From contig JANBTH010000368.1 of assembly GCA_027578815.1 (NCBI GenBank), positions 1 through 19,053 on the forward strand: 19,053 nt of DNA, read 5' to 3'. The notes beneath the pieces are model-generated. The model made no database searches, was not told the DNA's origin, and worked only from the letters and a program-made list of their open reading frames with translations. A program made the translations under genes and the position numbers. This stretch comes from Coemansia sp. RSA 1804 (taxonomy: Eukaryota; Kickxellomycota; Kickxellomycetes; Kickxellales; Kickxellaceae). Shown in pieces: positions 1 to 8,194 of this stretch. Each line of letters opens with the position of its first letter. Position 1 is the first letter of the stretch.

Positions 1-128
1 AAGGCGATTTTCTTGTGTACGTGGAGTTTGGCTCGAAGCTATGTCCCGAGGCTCGTCGTTACATTGAACGGGCTGTGCATCGTGTGATCCGCTTAGACGC
101 ATTAGCCGAGGAAGACAGACACGACAGA

Positions 129-1619
129 ATGCCGCGTAAACGCCGGCGATTTGAGGACAGCGGCACAGACGAGGGGGGTTATGAGCGCTACCGCGACAGT
201 GAGCACTATGCTGGCAATGAATACGAGCGAAGCTCACGACACAGAGATGACAGAGAGAGTAATAGAAAAGATCTTGCTGGCACTAAAAGGAAACGCGGGC
301 CTAATGAAGAACTGGGAAATGCATCATTTGCAAATCCTACGCTAGTCATATACAACGAGGAAGCGGGTTTTGACCTGGACACAACCAGGGACATTGACTT
401 GGATAGAGATTGCATAGAGTACAAGCGTGGCACACATTCGGTAGTCGGGTTAGATGTAGACCCAATGCAAAGCCAAGGAAATCCCTGCTTCAATTGCTCC
501 ATGCTTGGCCACGAAGTGCGGGACTGTCCAATGCCAATAGACAGGCGACAGGTTGACGCGAACCGAAAGGCATTCAAGGAGAACGAGATTGGGCAGTTTA
601 ACAGCAGACTATATCTCGTTGCAGAAGAGGAGAAGCACATTGAAGAGATGCGCCGAAAGTATCAACCTGGCCGGCCGCTTTCTTTAGGCCTCTGCGAGGC
701 GTTAGGCCTGAGGCATGAGGACGATGTTCCCAGATATATTGACAGCATGTACTGCTACGGGTACCCGCCGGCTTATCTGGGCAGCGACCCTAACCAGGAC
801 CCGATGTCACTTCGTGAAAGCACTCGACCCAATCCCCCGCCCAGTCCGTCCCTTCTACATGTATATAATGATGCCAAAGACTATCCGAACGATGATGGTA
901 GAAAAAGAGCAGATAAAGCCAACATAGTGGATGGATCCGACGGAGCCAAAGATGGAAGCGACGAGGAAGGCGCGATTGACGAACGTGTCTCTGTAGATAA
1001 AGAAAAGGAGCGCGATGCTAATGATGAGCAGGATAACGTATTGCCTCTTGGTCGTAGAAACATACCGCTGGTAAAATACGCTGGGTTAGATCTGGACACA
1101 TTTGACTTTGCTTCTCTCAGCCAGCCTGGTCAGCCACTGAGACAGCAGAGCATGTACCAGTACATGCAGCACTTGGATACAGACGGCCGTGGACATGGAC
1201 CACTCTACGACTCGAAATATGGCCACGAAGGATATCGCGGAGGTGGAGAGCATTCTGGTTATCACAACTACTACCAGAACAATTACATGGACTCGGTTGA
1301 TCCGACACGGGACCACAGCGGACAAGAGTGGGGCGCAATGCTAGCAGGATACTACAATGCAGCGCAGCCTAGCTATTCCGCCAGCGGCGGAGAAGCCATA
1401 TTCAGTCGGGACAGCTTACACCTGCGGTCTCCCGAAAACCCGTCGCATTTGCCTCCAACGCCGCAACGTCCGTCCAATGCATTGGACAATAGCAGGAACA
1501 CGCCTGTATTGCAAGACAAAACTGCCCATCTTGCGCCGCCTGAACCCAATAAAAGCGATGAGGATAAGCTGGAGGATGAGCTGGAGGATGGTGAGTGTGA
1601 TATGGAAGAGTCTGAATAG
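129..1619 (+). CDS. ZCCHC8-like zinc-knuckle and PSP-domain nuclear protein (start uncertain, possibly 5' partial)
   Basis: Numbered from the ATG at 129 the protein has 496 residues. It opens MPRKRRRF and has a second basic cluster, KRKR, near residue 53; both look like nuclear localisation signals. A CCHC zinc knuckle (C-x2-C-x4-H-x4-C) uses C120, C123, H128 and C133. A PSP domain follows at about 162-218, with the typical QPGRPLS...ALGL segment and YGYPPAYLG. This knuckle-plus-PSP pair is the signature of ZCCHC8, the scaffold of the nuclear exosome targeting complex in animals, and of related spliceosome-associated proteins. The remaining C-terminal part is low complexity, rich in Asp, Tyr, Gly and Pro, and ends in an acidic tail (LEDGECDMEESE). 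A role in nuclear RNA surveillance or splicing is inferred from the family. The ATG has A at -3, but the frame is open to the left edge without a stop, so the gene may begin upstream of the window. No intron is needed. Confidence 0.8.
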   Translation: MPRKRRRFEDSGTDEGGYERYRDSEHYAGNEYERSSRHRDDRESNRKDLAGTKRKRGPNEELGNASFANPTLVIYNEEAGFDLDTTRDIDLDRDCIEYKRGTHSVVGLDVDPMQSQGNPCFNCSMLGHEVRDCPMPIDRRQVDANRKAFKENEIGQFNSRLYLVAEEEKHIEEMRRKYQPGRPLSLGLCEALGLRHEDDVPRYIDSMYCYGYPPAYLGSDPNQDPMSLRESTRPNPPPSPSLLHVYNDAKDYPNDDGRKRADKANIVDGSDGAKDGSDEEGAIDERVSVDKEKERDANDEQDNVLPLGRRNIPLVKYAGLDLDTFDFASLSQPGQPLRQQSMYQYMQHLDTDGRGHGPLYDSKYGHEGYRGGGEHSGYHNYYQNNYMDSVDPTRDHSGQEWGAMLAGYYNAAQPSYSASGGEAIFSRDSLHLRSPENPSHLPPTPQRPSNALDNSRNTPVLQDKTAHLAPPEPNKSDEDKLEDELEDGECDMEESE

Positions 1620-1982
1620 CTATTTTAGGATGTCTGCTTTATTTTAACACATTTTACAACGTCCAGAATACACGCACATACCTTTGGCGGCTTTCAAATC
1701 CACATATGCTGATCAGATCACGGGTAGTGGAGATTAACTCGTTGTGATGTGGTGACGCGGCTTTCCTGCCCAGCTTGGCAGTTTCGACGCAAAACGCATC
1801 AACACTTACGTTTGCAGAACCAATTCGTTTTCATTTCACGTTCCTTTATGTTCCTGGTGCACTTCAATTAACAAAAGCTGTTTGCCTTTTATTCTCGCTT
1901 TTGAATCTAATTTTTCCTCATTAAAGCAAATATTTTCCCCCCTTCACTCGCCTTGTTCCGCTTTGGTAGCTAGTTGTAGAGA
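1620..1982. promoter_or_regulatory. Intergenic region: 3' end of the zinc-knuckle gene and promoter of the proteasome gene
   Basis: This AT- and T-rich stretch holds no supported gene. It must carry the polyadenylation region of the upstream gene and the promoter and 5' leader of the alpha1 proteasome gene. T- and C-rich tracts lie at about 1880-1960, as is common just upstream of fungal start codons. I found no TATA box and no exact proteasome control element (GGTGGCAAA). Confidence 0.4.
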
Positions 1983-2895
1983 ATGAGCAGCCGCAGTGCC
2001 AGTGCTGGTTACGACCGCCATATCACTATCTTTTCGCCCGATGGCCGCCTTTTCCAAGTCGGTAAGTTATAAGAATAGAATAATCGGAACGCTGAAGCAG
2101 ATGTGAGGGGATGGAGAGAATGAGAGTAAGCTCATTGGCTTTTTTGTTTCAATATGCTGGTGACAAGGAAGGAGTGCTAATCAAGAAGAGCCGATAAATG
2201 CGTTGTATAAGGCGGGTTCGTTCGCTGTAGAGTATGCGTTCAAGGCGATATCCAACTCGGGCCTGACGTCTGTGGGCGTGCGCGGAAAGGACAGCGTGGT
2301 TATTGCGACACAGAAGAAGGTGCCCGACAAACTGATAGATCCGGCAACGGTGACGCATGTGTTTGGGATCACGCCCTCGATTGGGTGCGTTGTGACTGGA
2401 TTGGAGCCGGACGGGCGTACACAGATCATGCGCGCACGGCAGGAGGCGGCCGAGTTCAAATACAAGTACGCGTACGACATTACACCAGACATGCTTGCCA
2501 AGCGCATGGCCAACATCAACCAGGTGTACACACAGAAGGCGTTTATGCGGCCGCTGGGCGTGTCGATGATCATCATTGGATGGGACGATGAGCGTGGGCC
2601 CCAGCTGTACAAGACGGATCCGGCCGGATACTATGCCGGATTCAAGGCCACGGCTGCCGGCGCCAAGCACCAGGAAGCGTTTAACTTTCTGGAGAAGAAG
2701 CTCAAGAGCGATGAGGAGCCGAATGCCGAGGATTCAGTTGAGCTGGCCATTGCGACGCTTTCGTCGGTGCTGTCGGCCAACTTTAAGGCCCAGGACCTCG
2801 AGGTTGCTGTTGTTACAAAGGACAATCCCGTGTTCCGCATCCTTACTGCCGACGAGATCGATGCCGAGCTCACCCGCATTGCTGAGAAAGACTAG
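1983..2895 (+). CDS. SCL1: 20S proteasome subunit alpha type 1 (PSMA6/Scl1 orthologue), two exons
   Basis: The spliced gene (exon 1 1983-2061, exon 2 2231-2895) encodes 247 residues, the usual length of this subunit (human PSMA6 has 246). Alpha1 sits in the outer heptameric ring of the 20S core and helps gate substrate entry; alpha subunits are not proteolytic. The N terminus MSSRSASAGYDRHITIFSPD has the proteasome alpha signature, and the junction restores GRLFQVEYAFKAI. Further alpha1 hallmarks are VRGKD, TQKKVPDKL, AKRMAN, QVYTQKAFMRPLG, KTDPAGYY and the end RIAEKD. The start at 1983 is set by this signature, which the exon 2 frame alone cannot supply. Exon 1 ends in phase 1 with a G that joins AG to make Glu27. 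It runs tail to tail with the transporter gene, with 222 bases between the two stop codons. Identification is very secure; the yeast symbol is used by orthology. Confidence 0.96.
2062..2230 (+). other. Intron of the alpha1 proteasome gene
   Basis: This 169-base intron has a GTAAGT donor and a CTGTAG acceptor. The likely branch site is TGCTAAT at 2175-2181, about 50 bases before the acceptor. Removing it joins FQV to EYAFK, the invariant alpha-subunit sequence, so the boundaries are fixed by protein homology. Confidence 0.93.
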
Positions 2896-3117
2896 GCGCC
2901 GAACCGATCTTCTTTCTTTACGTCTACTTCGTTCGCCGAAAGAAGGGCATGCAGTGTCAGCATGGTAAACATTTTTTTACTTTGAGCATCTTTTTTTCCT
3001 TTCTGAAAACTAAATCTATATTATTCCACATAAACGCGCCGCCAACATCTCTTGGACGAGCCGAAAAGTTAATACTAGGAGATGCGCCAAATGAGAGGCC
3101 ACTTTAAAGTTTATTAT

Positions 3118-4521
3118 TCAAAATGGAGAGCACAGACACCCGATTGAGCGTACCAGCCACGAGAATATGGAGCCAAGCGCCAGTCCTGTGCCCACGGAGA
3201 TGGCCATGATGGATCCGGCAATCGAAGGCTGGTCGGTGAGGCCCGGTGCAACCATCGCTGCGCGCGTGGAAATAAGCCCTGTGGAGTAGCCGAGAAGCAG
3301 AACCATCGCAAGAAACACGGCATCTGATTTTATCCACGTGTACCAGACAGAGAACACCACATTGCATGCAAAGAATGCAGGGACGAAGAGAATCCGTGTG
3401 AGCGAGAGAAGAACCAGCGTTGAACCTTGAGTAATTGGAATAGATGGCGCTGTGCGACGGCCAAGAAAGTCCCCAGTCGTGTACAAGAAGAAATGCCACT
3501 CTGTCAGCAGTTTGAACCCAGACACAGAGTCGACTAGCGCGGTTGTTGAAGGAAAGACCGCAAGAGTCAGTGCAAAGCAGGCTGTGGAGGCATATACGTG
3601 CCCAGAAATCTGCGCAAAAGTCCGCTTGAACAGACCCAGATCAGGGAGTGTGGGCAAGGGCGTGGTCGGCACAATTTCTGAATCGCCGTCGCCGTCGTCT
3701 GAACCGTACGAGAGATATTCGGGTCCAATTGCCAGCTTGCTCCGCGCTTGGTAGTACGGGTCGCGACTGATGCTCCAGAATGCAAACGAAAGCATGATGT
3801 TGACCGTCGTTGCAAACGCAAAGTAGGCAACGGTCCGCGTGAGTAGCCCAGAACTCGCTTCTGCGTTGGTAGAGCCAATAGCAGCGCCCGTAGGCGGCGC
3901 CACCACATATGCGGTCACCAGCTGGGCAAACGATGCGATCATGCCAGCAATAGCCTGTCCGCTAAGCATCCCCTCGGCGTTGGAAGAAGGAAAGTGCGAG
4001 ACAATTGCAAATATCGAGTTCAGTATCAGGCCGCTTGCTATTGCGGAGACAACGAGCTGCGCTAGAGCAATGTAAAACGAGATTGTGCCGCGGAACTTTT
4101 CCATAAACGGCATAAGCACTCCAACAGAGTAGACGGCGGTGTTTATAATCAGACCGTAGACTATACGTCTGTTTGGGTTTGACCTTGTCACTGTGACCAT
4201 CGCGTAAAGACACGACATAAAGTTCATCACCGTATATGTTACTGAGAACGAGTTCTGGAATGTGGACTCGTACACGCTTCCGGCAAACTGGTAGTGGAAG
4301 AACTCTGATGCGCAAATGAACAGGTTCCACGGAAGCAGCGAGGCAAGACCCATCCCAAGGAGCGTTAGATATAGCCTCATCTCGCTAGCCCGACCCATCG
4401 TCCAGTCCATTCGACTGTCGGTGGAACCGCTGCTGTGCCTGCCAGCGTTGAGAGGCGTGTTTTCAGTGCTTCCAAGCACATGGTAGTCCGCACCTGTGGT
4501 TGTGTCTGCAGTATTTACCAT
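3118..4521 (-). CDS. Equilibrative nucleoside transporter (ENT/SLC29 family, Fun26-like)
   Basis: This single-exon gene encodes 467 residues from the ATG at 4521, within the usual ENT range of about 450-520. ENT proteins carry nucleosides, and sometimes nucleobases, down their gradient or with protons across plasma or vacuolar membranes. About eleven hydrophobic segments can be seen. The first (51-74) contains the family motif LLPWN (PWN at 64-66). A hydrophilic loop rich in Asp and Ser lies between segments 6 and 7 (about 250-300), as is typical. GDFLGR at 350-355 matches the ENT DWLGR motif, and the last two helices carry GYSTGLISTRA and the closing SIMAISVGTGLALG stretch. The frame continues upstream to a TTG at 4569, but the first ATG gives a sensible cytosolic N terminus of about 50 polar residues. 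AATAAA lies directly after the stop on this strand. Substrate and membrane location (surface or vacuole, as for yeast Fun26) cannot be told from sequence. Confidence 0.92.
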   Translation of the reverse strand: MVNTADTTTGADYHVLGSTENTPLNAGRHSSGSTDSRMDWTMGRASEMRLYLTLLGMGLASLLPWNLFICASEFFHYQFAGSVYESTFQNSFSVTYTVMNFMSCLYAMVTVTRSNPNRRIVYGLIINTAVYSVGVLMPFMEKFRGTISFYIALAQLVVSAIASGLILNSIFAIVSHFPSSNAEGMLSGQAIAGMIASFAQLVTAYVVAPPTGAAIGSTNAEASSGLLTRTVAYFAFATTVNIMLSFAFWSISRDPYYQARSKLAIGPEYLSYGSDDGDGDSEIVPTTPLPTLPDLGLFKRTFAQISGHVYASTACFALTLAVFPSTTALVDSVSGFKLLTEWHFFLYTTGDFLGRRTAPSIPITQGSTLVLLSLTRILFVPAFFACNVVFSVWYTWIKSDAVFLAMVLLLGYSTGLISTRAAMVAPGLTDQPSIAGSIMAISVGTGLALGSIFSWLVRSIGCLCSPF

Positions 4522-5670
4522 GGAGCCTATATCTATTATCCTATGCAGCAAAGAGGGGGTTATCGACAAGTGAGCTGTCTATATCTGAATGCGAGAATGA
4601 GGCTAATGTAATAGTTGAATTTAAAGCTCTGGAAAATAAAGGGAATAAAGGAGAAAGAGAAGCAGAAGTACCAACGATTCAAAGGTTCATTTTTAATCGG
4701 AAAGGGAAAATGGGGACAAGGGAAAGCAGTGGAATAATAAAATGAGGGGGGGTTGGAGGATACAGCTGTTGTTGCACAGTTCTTTATTTTTGCCTTTCTC
4801 TCCTGTTTTCGTCAACGAGAAAGTGTGTAGACATGACTGAGATCCATGAAGCAACATTGTGATGTAAAGCTTGCTTTCTTTCTTCGCAGGTCTTTCTGGC
4901 GAGCAAGAAGCCAAATCAAGCCAAGCCTAAAGCCTAGTCAACTCAAGTCATGCAATGCCAAGCAAAGTCCTGCCCACATTCACTCTCTATTTCTACTTTT
5001 AGAGCCCTAGCAGCGTTTTAGGCTATATACTTTTGAATTCTGGTCCAGTGCCCGGGTAACCCTATCTCAACAGCCATATTGTCTTGCCCAGCCTTTTCCC
5101 CTCGAGATACAAGATACGCAGCCCGTTTGCAATGTATGTTGTGTTGCAGACAATGGATAAAAGGGAAAAAGGGGGAATGTGGCGGTGGTGTGTGGCTACA
5201 GTAGGAGCGTTAAGTTTACAAAAAATACAGAGGCAGTCTATTCACAGAATGCTGGTATTGGTCTTTTCAAAAGAAAACAAAGCAGAAGCCTTCTGGATGG
5301 CCGTGCAAAGAAGACACAATCAGTCCCACTCGCGCGGCATAGAGAAAGGCTACTCGTGATGTTAGTGTTCCGCTGTTACGTTTCATGTGCTGATATGACA
5401 CATCTCTCTGTGAGTGGGACTCCCGACTGTCGATATGAATGATCACATATCATTTCACAAATCTCAAGATTCTTGGAATCCACAGACTTGGAATCCTTGC
5501 TCTGAATATTAAAAAGCCGTAGCTATTGCGCGTATAATGCTCTGTTTGTGCAGGCCAAACTCATGTGTTCATCATTATAGTGGACAATACAATATGCCTG
5601 TTCCTAGCTGATATATAACGTAAGGAGACTTGAGTTGCTATTGACGATGTGTAAAGGAAAAGTCAGAACA

Positions 5671-5691
5671 ATGTGCATCTGTACTGCACAT
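5671..5691 (+). repeat. Short perfect hairpin in intergenic DNA
   Basis: Seven-base arms ATGTGCA and TGCACAT flank a seven-base spacer. It lies in a gene-free stretch and has no T-run after it. A hairpin of this size can easily occur by chance. Confidence 0.25.
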
Positions 5692-6089
5692 ACACATGCA
5701 GTTTCCCTCTTTTGCTGGTGGCAAGTGACCATGTGTGCAATGGCGGTAATCGGGATTTTCTCTCTGTTTCCTCGGCACACAAAGAGCATAATGAAAAATG
5801 AGTGCAGAATCATCAAATGATATGACTACAGTTAAGGCACGGGTATGTATTTTGCTGGCGGAGGGTCGTCGATGGAGCGCACAAGCACACAAGTAGACAG
5901 ACAGATAAGCAGACGGATGAACGGATGGACACGATGTGGCAGACTGTTTGTCAGCTTTACAATCCACAGTATGCTCCACAATACTCGCGTCGTTATGCGC
6001 AAAGACCTTCCCGTCTTTGCCCGCTGTCGCACTGTGCTGACAGCTAAAGACATTTTAGACACCGTTTTCTCTGGTTTTTTTCTTCCAGG

Positions 6090-6134
6090 GAGGCGGCGGA
6101 GAATTCATAAGCTGCGATGGCTTGCCACCGCCTC
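6090..6134. repeat. Imperfect GC-rich inverted repeat just upstream of a TATA box
   Basis: GAGGCGGCGG at 6090-6099 faces CCACCGCCTC at 6125-6134, nine of ten bases complementary, with 25 bases between. It ends 13 bases before the TATA box at 6148. The spacing and position would suit a binding site for a dimeric regulator such as a zinc-cluster factor, but that is inference. Confidence 0.35.
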
Positions 6135-6147
6135 TCTTCCTTTTCTG

Positions 6148-6155
6148 TATAAAAA
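6148..6155 (+). promoter_or_regulatory. TATA box of the small zinc-finger gene
   Basis: TATAAAAA lies about 230 bases before the ATG at 6381. It is followed by a long pyrimidine-rich tract (about 6195-6345) and then by CAACACCAAC and ATCAGCAAAA directly before the ATG. TATA box, CT-rich stretch and A-rich start context together look like the promoter and leader of a well-expressed fungal gene. Confidence 0.5.
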
Positions 6156-6380
6156 GACACGAGGACGTGTCGAAAACGCAAAAACCCAACAAGGAACCTT
6201 CTTTTTCTACGTTCTTCTCTTCCATTTCAAACACTTACCTGGTCTCTTCTTTTTCTCTGCTTTCAATATCTGTCTCCACATCGAAAGCACCCTGTCCTTA
6301 ATTTTTCTTTTTCCTCTGAATTTCTACTGCCTTTGGCCTTTTCAAGGTTATCCGCAACACCAACATAAACATCAGCAAAA

Positions 6381-6566
6381 ATGGCGCCTATGCTACACAA
6401 GTGTCCCGAGTGCGTGTTTAGCTTCAAGACCGAACAGGTTCTTGCCGCGCACAAGAACGTCTGGCACTACTGCTCAAAAAAGCCGCTAAGAACAAATAGA
6501 ACGTATCTCGCAACCAGGCAGGCAAGGAAGCTAGCCGTGTCACCTGTTCAGATGAGTGCCTGTTGA
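6381..6566 (+). CDS. Small protein with one C2H2 zinc finger
   Basis: The ORF encodes 61 residues. Residues 7-29 form one complete C2H2 finger, C-x2-C-x12-H-x4-H, with ligands C8, C11, H24 and H29, the aromatic residue F15 and L21 in the core positions. The rest (residues 30-61) is basic and unstructured-looking and ends in MSAC. The ATG has a strong context (AAAATGGCG) and follows a TATA box and CT-rich leader. One finger alone rarely gives specific DNA binding, so the protein may act with a partner, bind RNA or protein, or be the first exon of a longer gene whose later exons I could not find; no good GTAAGT donor is present in the ORF. I do not recognise a named family. The finger is clear; the gene limits are less so. 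Confidence 0.55.
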   Translation: MAPMLHKCPECVFSFKTEQVLAAHKNVWHYCSKKPLRTNRTYLATRQARKLAVSPVQMSAC

Positions 6567-8194
6567 CTCGTGAGCATGCATCTGCCGCACAACACTCGAA
6601 TGTGCAACCCACTGCTTGCACGGCTATCGTATCTGTGCACTTCAAGAAAGCGCATATTTTTGCAGCTTCACCCTTTTTAATGTCTGCCATCCACGCAGCG
6701 TGTATTTTTAATATATCGATATGTTCATCTCCCATTTCCGGTATTGCTAGAGACTTTAGCATATCCGGGTTGCAAAGTAAACAGAAAGAAGGGAAATCCG
6801 CGATGCTTCTCGAAAGCCGGGATTTTCACTCGAAGCAAGTGTGATAATTCTAATGATGCATGATTTGGGCCCACATCTGCGCGAAGGACCGGTGCTGGTC
6901 TGTCACAGAGTCCGAAACACAAGCAATGAAATCCCACGACCCGAAAAATAACAAAATCGGCCAAGAAAAGAATAGAAATTCAACAGCTTTGCCAGCACAT
7001 ACATATTCAGCACCTGTGTTTATACTGTTGAAGATGCTTGCGGATTTTCATACGACAACACAGCGGCGCTTCATGATTTTATGCACACACAGATCACCAC
7101 AAAATTTATATGCATGCGCTTCCGTTGAAAGAAAGGTCTTTCATCTTGCTTGCCTCTTTCTTTGGCTTTTGCATTTTCTTCTATGGCTTCCAGTTTTTTA
7201 TACTTTTTATTGTTTCTTTTCTTGCGAATTTGCATGTACACAACAGCCAGCTGCTATTGCGTCTTTAAGAAAGCCATTTTCCCTCTTTCTCCTTTTGGCA
7301 TACTTGTCAGCGACATCATCGCCCGCTTGTCGTTTATAGCAGAGTACCGCTATCCGTACGCTTGGGTCTGAATTCATTCAGCTAGTGTCGAACTCTCCCC
7401 AGAACACAAAGTTCTTTTTAGCTTAAGCAGCATAGAAGATACATCAACAGACAGAACCCCCTGGTTGCTTGTTCTGCTACGATTTATATATCCATAATAC
7501 CCCACACATCAGCCCCACTCCACCTCACCGCTGTTCTTGGTTCTTTACGCTGCACAGAATATAGTCAACTTATATTCTCCCTCTGTTTAATGCAGAAGAC
7601 TGGCGTAGCAAGAGCAGTGGGAATACTCAGGATTCTGGCGTCAGATAGTTGTATGTCAAACAAGCTTGCCGATTGTATCAGAGAACAAGCTCGTGGAATA
7701 AGGCGGCGCTGTATTTTACCTGTGGCTTTCTTGTGTGACTCGAGTGAATTATTCTCTTCTTGCTTTTCATTTCTCGCCAAGAGGACTTTGTTTATGCGCT
7801 TAAAGGCGGCCAGCCTCTCTTGTCCTATTATTTATTCGATTTAAAGCAGTAGCCAAAACCGAGGGGAGGCCTCTTCTATTTGCGAGCCCTGGCTTCATTA
7901 TCCTACTACTACTACTCCTCGTAGTCGTATTAGTAGCTGTCGTTCCAGAACCCTCTCTTTTTTCTTCCCTCACGCGGATCACAGCATATCTTGTGCGCTT
8001 TGTGCCAGTGCCAGACGGAAAGGCTGCACCGCTCAAAGGACATCTGCACGCACAGTCTTTTTCTTTTGTGCACTTGTATCCTTTGTCTAGCGGCAACTTC
8101 TCTAGATAGCCACAGTACCACATTGCATCTCTGACGTTCTCACTATCTTGCCGCTTTGGCCGACGACAGCGCTCTCTCCAAACACATATTTACA
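6567..8194. promoter_or_regulatory. Gene-poor region: 3' end of the zinc-finger gene, promoter and leader of CYR1
   Basis: About 1.6 kb with no supported gene. Open frames here are composed of Phe-, Leu- and Ser-rich translations of pyrimidine tracts and match nothing known. A TATATA at 7485-7490 followed by a C-rich tract (about 7499-7530) is a possible CYR1 promoter, and if used would give a leader of several hundred bases with upstream ATGs or a leader intron. An imperfect CTACTA/TAGTAG inverted repeat lies at about 7903-7937. A TGACGT half-site occurs at 8132-8137, 57 bases before the CYR1 ATG. Confidence 0.4.

Larger units (their letters stand above)
4522..6147. other. Long intergenic region without a supported gene
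   Basis: About 1.6 kb separates the transporter start (minus strand) from the TATA box of the small zinc-finger gene. The open frames here are short, overlap each other on both strands and resemble no family I know. The first few hundred bases must hold the transporter promoter; on the plus strand they are purine-rich with G runs (4704-4722 and a run of seven G at about 4746). Other visible elements are a degenerate CAAGCC-type repeat (about 4905-4960), a 10-base inverted repeat (5322-5331 with 5412-5421), a direct repeat of CTTGGAATCC (5472-5481 and 5487-5496) and a small perfect hairpin (5671-5691). An unannotated noncoding RNA is possible but unsupported. Confidence 0.4.

Noticed and set aside
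1591..1628. GTGAGT near the end of the zinc-knuckle ORF as a splice donor
   Set aside because: The nearest acceptor would give an intron of only about 38 bases with no clear branch site, and the uninterrupted frame ends naturally in an acidic tail.
1620..1982. Proteasome control element (Rpn4-type site) upstream of the alpha1 gene
   Set aside because: No GGTGGCAAA or its complement is present; TTTGGCGGC near 1683 is not a good enough match.
2203..2230. Start of the proteasome subunit at 2203 in the exon 2 frame
   Set aside because: It would lack the invariant N-terminal alpha signature, which is supplied by the exon at 1983-2061 through a canonical intron; the codon at 2203 is also not ATG.
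4522..4569. N-terminal extension of the transporter from a TTG at 4569
   Set aside because: TTG is not a normal nuclear start codon; the first ATG at 4521 gives a complete transporter.
4704..4752. G-quadruplex upstream of the transporter gene
   Set aside because: Runs of three, four, three and seven G occur, but the last loop is over 20 bases, so a stable four-stranded structure is unlikely.
5845..6489. A 214-codon plus-strand frame running through the zinc-finger promoter
   Set aside because: Its product is a Phe- and Leu-rich translation of the pyrimidine tract, in a different frame from the intact zinc finger, and it crosses the TATA box; it looks like a chance frame.
6424..6762. A 112-codon minus-strand frame starting MLKSLAIPEMGD
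   Set aside because: It is fairly protein-like in composition but overlaps the zinc-finger ORF on the opposite strand and shows no recognisable domain.
6860..7371. Plus-strand frames of 159 and 73 codons upstream of CYR1
   Set aside because: Hydrophobic, Cys- and Phe-rich translations of T/C-rich DNA with no family resemblance; they overlap each other in different frames.
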